Assembly: GCA_030529305.1 (NCBI GenBank)
Contig: JAUMXD010000004.1
Span: 1 to 34,847 of the forward strand
Length of the DNA stretch: 34,847 nucleotides
Direction: 5' to 3'
Source of the DNA: Allobrachymonas sp.
GTDB lineage: Bacteria > Pseudomonadota > Gammaproteobacteria > Burkholderiales > Burkholderiaceae
Shown here: piece by piece, positions 33,711-34,847 of the stretch
Layout: every line of letters starts with the position of its first letter
Numbering within the stretch: the first letter of the stretch is position 1
Notes under the pieces: generated by a model
Databases searched by the model: none
What the model was told of the DNA's origin: nothing
The model's input: only the letters and a program-made list of their open reading frames with translations
Made by a program: the position numbers and the translations under genes

Positions 33711-34093
33711 ACAAAAAATGGCTTTCTCGGGCTGACTGAAATAGGGTGAAAGTGCTGCATTTAGCAGCAGGGATTCGCACTGACTTGCATAATGCAAAGC
33801 ACTTTCAAGAGGTGTCTGAACGGGATTCTATGAGAGCCCGCCACCTGCAGCGTTTGCTGACGGCTGCAGAGAGGCGCTGAACAATCAGCAGCGTGCCAAC
33901 TGCCTCCAGCGCATGATTCAAGCACTAGGCAGCCATCTCCTGCACCACCTTCCGCCCCCCATCCAAGGGCAGAGCACATAAAATCCGCCTTTAAGTTCGG
34001 GCAGCGCTCATCAGCAGATCGCTGGCCTGCCGCGAGCGGCCGTTCAACTCGCCCCGCAGCCGCCCTTTTTCACTTTTTTCACCGATTCGCCCT
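33711..34093. other. Divergent intergenic region between add and metG
   Basis: No gene is supported. Both divergent promoters should lie here. TAAAAT at 33979-33984 is a possible -10 for metG, without a convincing -35. Confidence 0.45.
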
Positions 34094-34847
34094 ATGTCGC
34101 GCAAGCTCTTCGTTACCACTGCCCTGCCCTACGCCAATGGCACTTTCCACATCGGCCACATCATGGAATACATCCAGGCCGACATCTGGGTGCGCTTTCA
34201 ACGCATGCAGGGGCACGAGGTGAACTTCGTCTGTGCCGACGATGCACACGGTGCGCCCATCATGATCGCGGCCGAAAAGGCTGGCAAAACGCCCGAGCAG
34301 TTTGTGGCCGAGATCGCGGCAGGCCGCAAGCCCTATCTGGATGGCTTTTACATCAGCCACGACAACTGGTACAGCACGCACAGCCCCGAAAACACCGCGA
34401 TTTCGCAGGCTATCTACAAAGACCTGAAGGCCGCAGGCCTGATCGAAAGCCGCGTCATCGAGCAGTTTTTCGACCCCGAAAAGGGCATGTTCCTGCCCGA
34501 CCGCTTCATCAAGGGCACTTGCCCCAAATGCCAGGCCAAAGACCAGTACGGCGACAACTGCGAAGTGTGCAGCGCCGTGTATGCGCCCACCGATTTGATT
34601 GAGCCCTACTCGGCCCTTTCGGGCGCCAAGCCCGAGCTGCGCAGCAGCGAGCATTTCTTCTTCAAACTGTCTGACCCGCGCTGCGTGGAGTTTCTGGAGC
34701 AGTGGACGCAAAGCGGCCGCCTGCAACCCGAAGTGGCCAACAAAATCCGCGAATGGTTCGGGCAAGACGAAAACGGCCAGCCCAAACTCAACGATTGGGA
34801 CATCAGCCGCGATGCGCCCTACTTCGGCATCGAAATCCCCGATGCGC
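34094..34847 (+). CDS. metG: Methionyl-tRNA synthetase (5' part, runs off the window)
   Basis: The first 251 codons. Class I synthetase start: [22 protein letters not shown] with HIGH at 19-22. [13 protein letters not shown] follows, then the zinc knuckle [17 protein letters not shown] within the connective domain, then EHFFFKLSD and [14 protein letters not shown]. The KMSKS loop and anticodon domain lie beyond the right edge. The frame stays open to the end of the window. It charges tRNA-Met, including the initiator. The ribosome site is weak. Confidence 0.97.
   Translation, partial: MSRKLFVTTALPYANGTFHIGHIMEYIQADIWVRFQRMQGHEVNFVCADDAHGAPIMIAAEKAGKTPEQFVAEIAAGRKPYLDGFYISHDNWYSTHSPENTAISQAIYKDLKAAGLIESRVIEQFFDPEKGMFLPDRFIKGTCPKCQAKDQYGDNCEVCSAVYAPTDLIEPYSALSGAKPELRSSEHFFFKLSDPRCVEFLEQWTQSGRLQPEVANKIREWFGQDENGQPKLNDWDISRDAPYFGIEIPDA

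Overview
The window looks like a chromosomal segment of a Burkholderiales bacterium, most likely Comamonadaceae or a close relative. The core genes are moderately GC-rich and their order fits that group: lpxH-ppiB-ppiA-TPR-cysS, accA-tilS, mucD-lepA-lepB-DUF4845-rnc-era, and fabH-fabD-fabG-acpP-fabF. The species cannot be fixed from the sequence alone.

Layout. (1) 1-284 is the 3' end of ychF, closed by a terminator. (2) About 340-3266 is a small accessory island: a 5'-truncated, frameshifted cas4 remnant with no other cas gene or array, then an intact, very AT-rich DUF262/DUF1524 (GmrSD-like) gene that is probably an anti-phage nuclease, then about 650 bp of AT-rich DNA without a gene. (3) 3267-11718 is housekeeping: lpxH (lipid A), two cyclophilins, an exported TPR protein, divergent cysS, an AlkA-type glycosylase, accA and tilS. 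(4) A tRNA-Ser(GCT) gene at 11801-11893 ends in a hairpin terminator that also serves as the left attachment site of an integrated filamentous phage. (5) 11913-18606 is an inovirus prophage of about 6.7 kb, bounded by 45-46 bp direct repeats. In order it carries an antisense DUF3693-like repressor, a 48-bp palindromic operator, a small leader ORF, Rep, ssDNA-binding protein, major coat, small membrane coat protein, pIII-like adsorption protein, DUF2523/pVI-like protein, Zot/pI, a structured intergenic region, a serine recombinase and an exported cargo protein. (6) 18630-26255, all on the minus strand, is mucD-lepA-lepB-DUF4845-rnc-era. (7) 26752-33710, also minus, holds a small membrane protein, the fatty-acid synthesis cluster and adenine deaminase. 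(8) From 34094 metG runs off the right end.

How the parts fit. The phage genes from pIII to Zot overlap at their start and stop codons and are probably translationally coupled. Two phage genes are broken at C-runs: Zot at an 11-C tract and the recombinase at a CCC. The prophage may therefore be defective, or Zot may be phase-variable. Integration appears to have replaced the repressor's own stop codon, so the lysogen's repressor reads on into the antisense strand of the tRNA gene. Two absences are notable: no rpoE-rseA-rseB between the membrane protein and mucD, and no plsX upstream of fabH.

The most original signals are the integration into a tRNA terminator with repressor remodelling, the C11 tract in Zot, a 42-nt near-perfect palindrome inside a coat gene, a pIII with an AT-rich head of different composition, and the cas4 fossil whose cysteine cluster survives in a shifted frame. 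All family assignments come from reading motifs by eye; no database search was possible.
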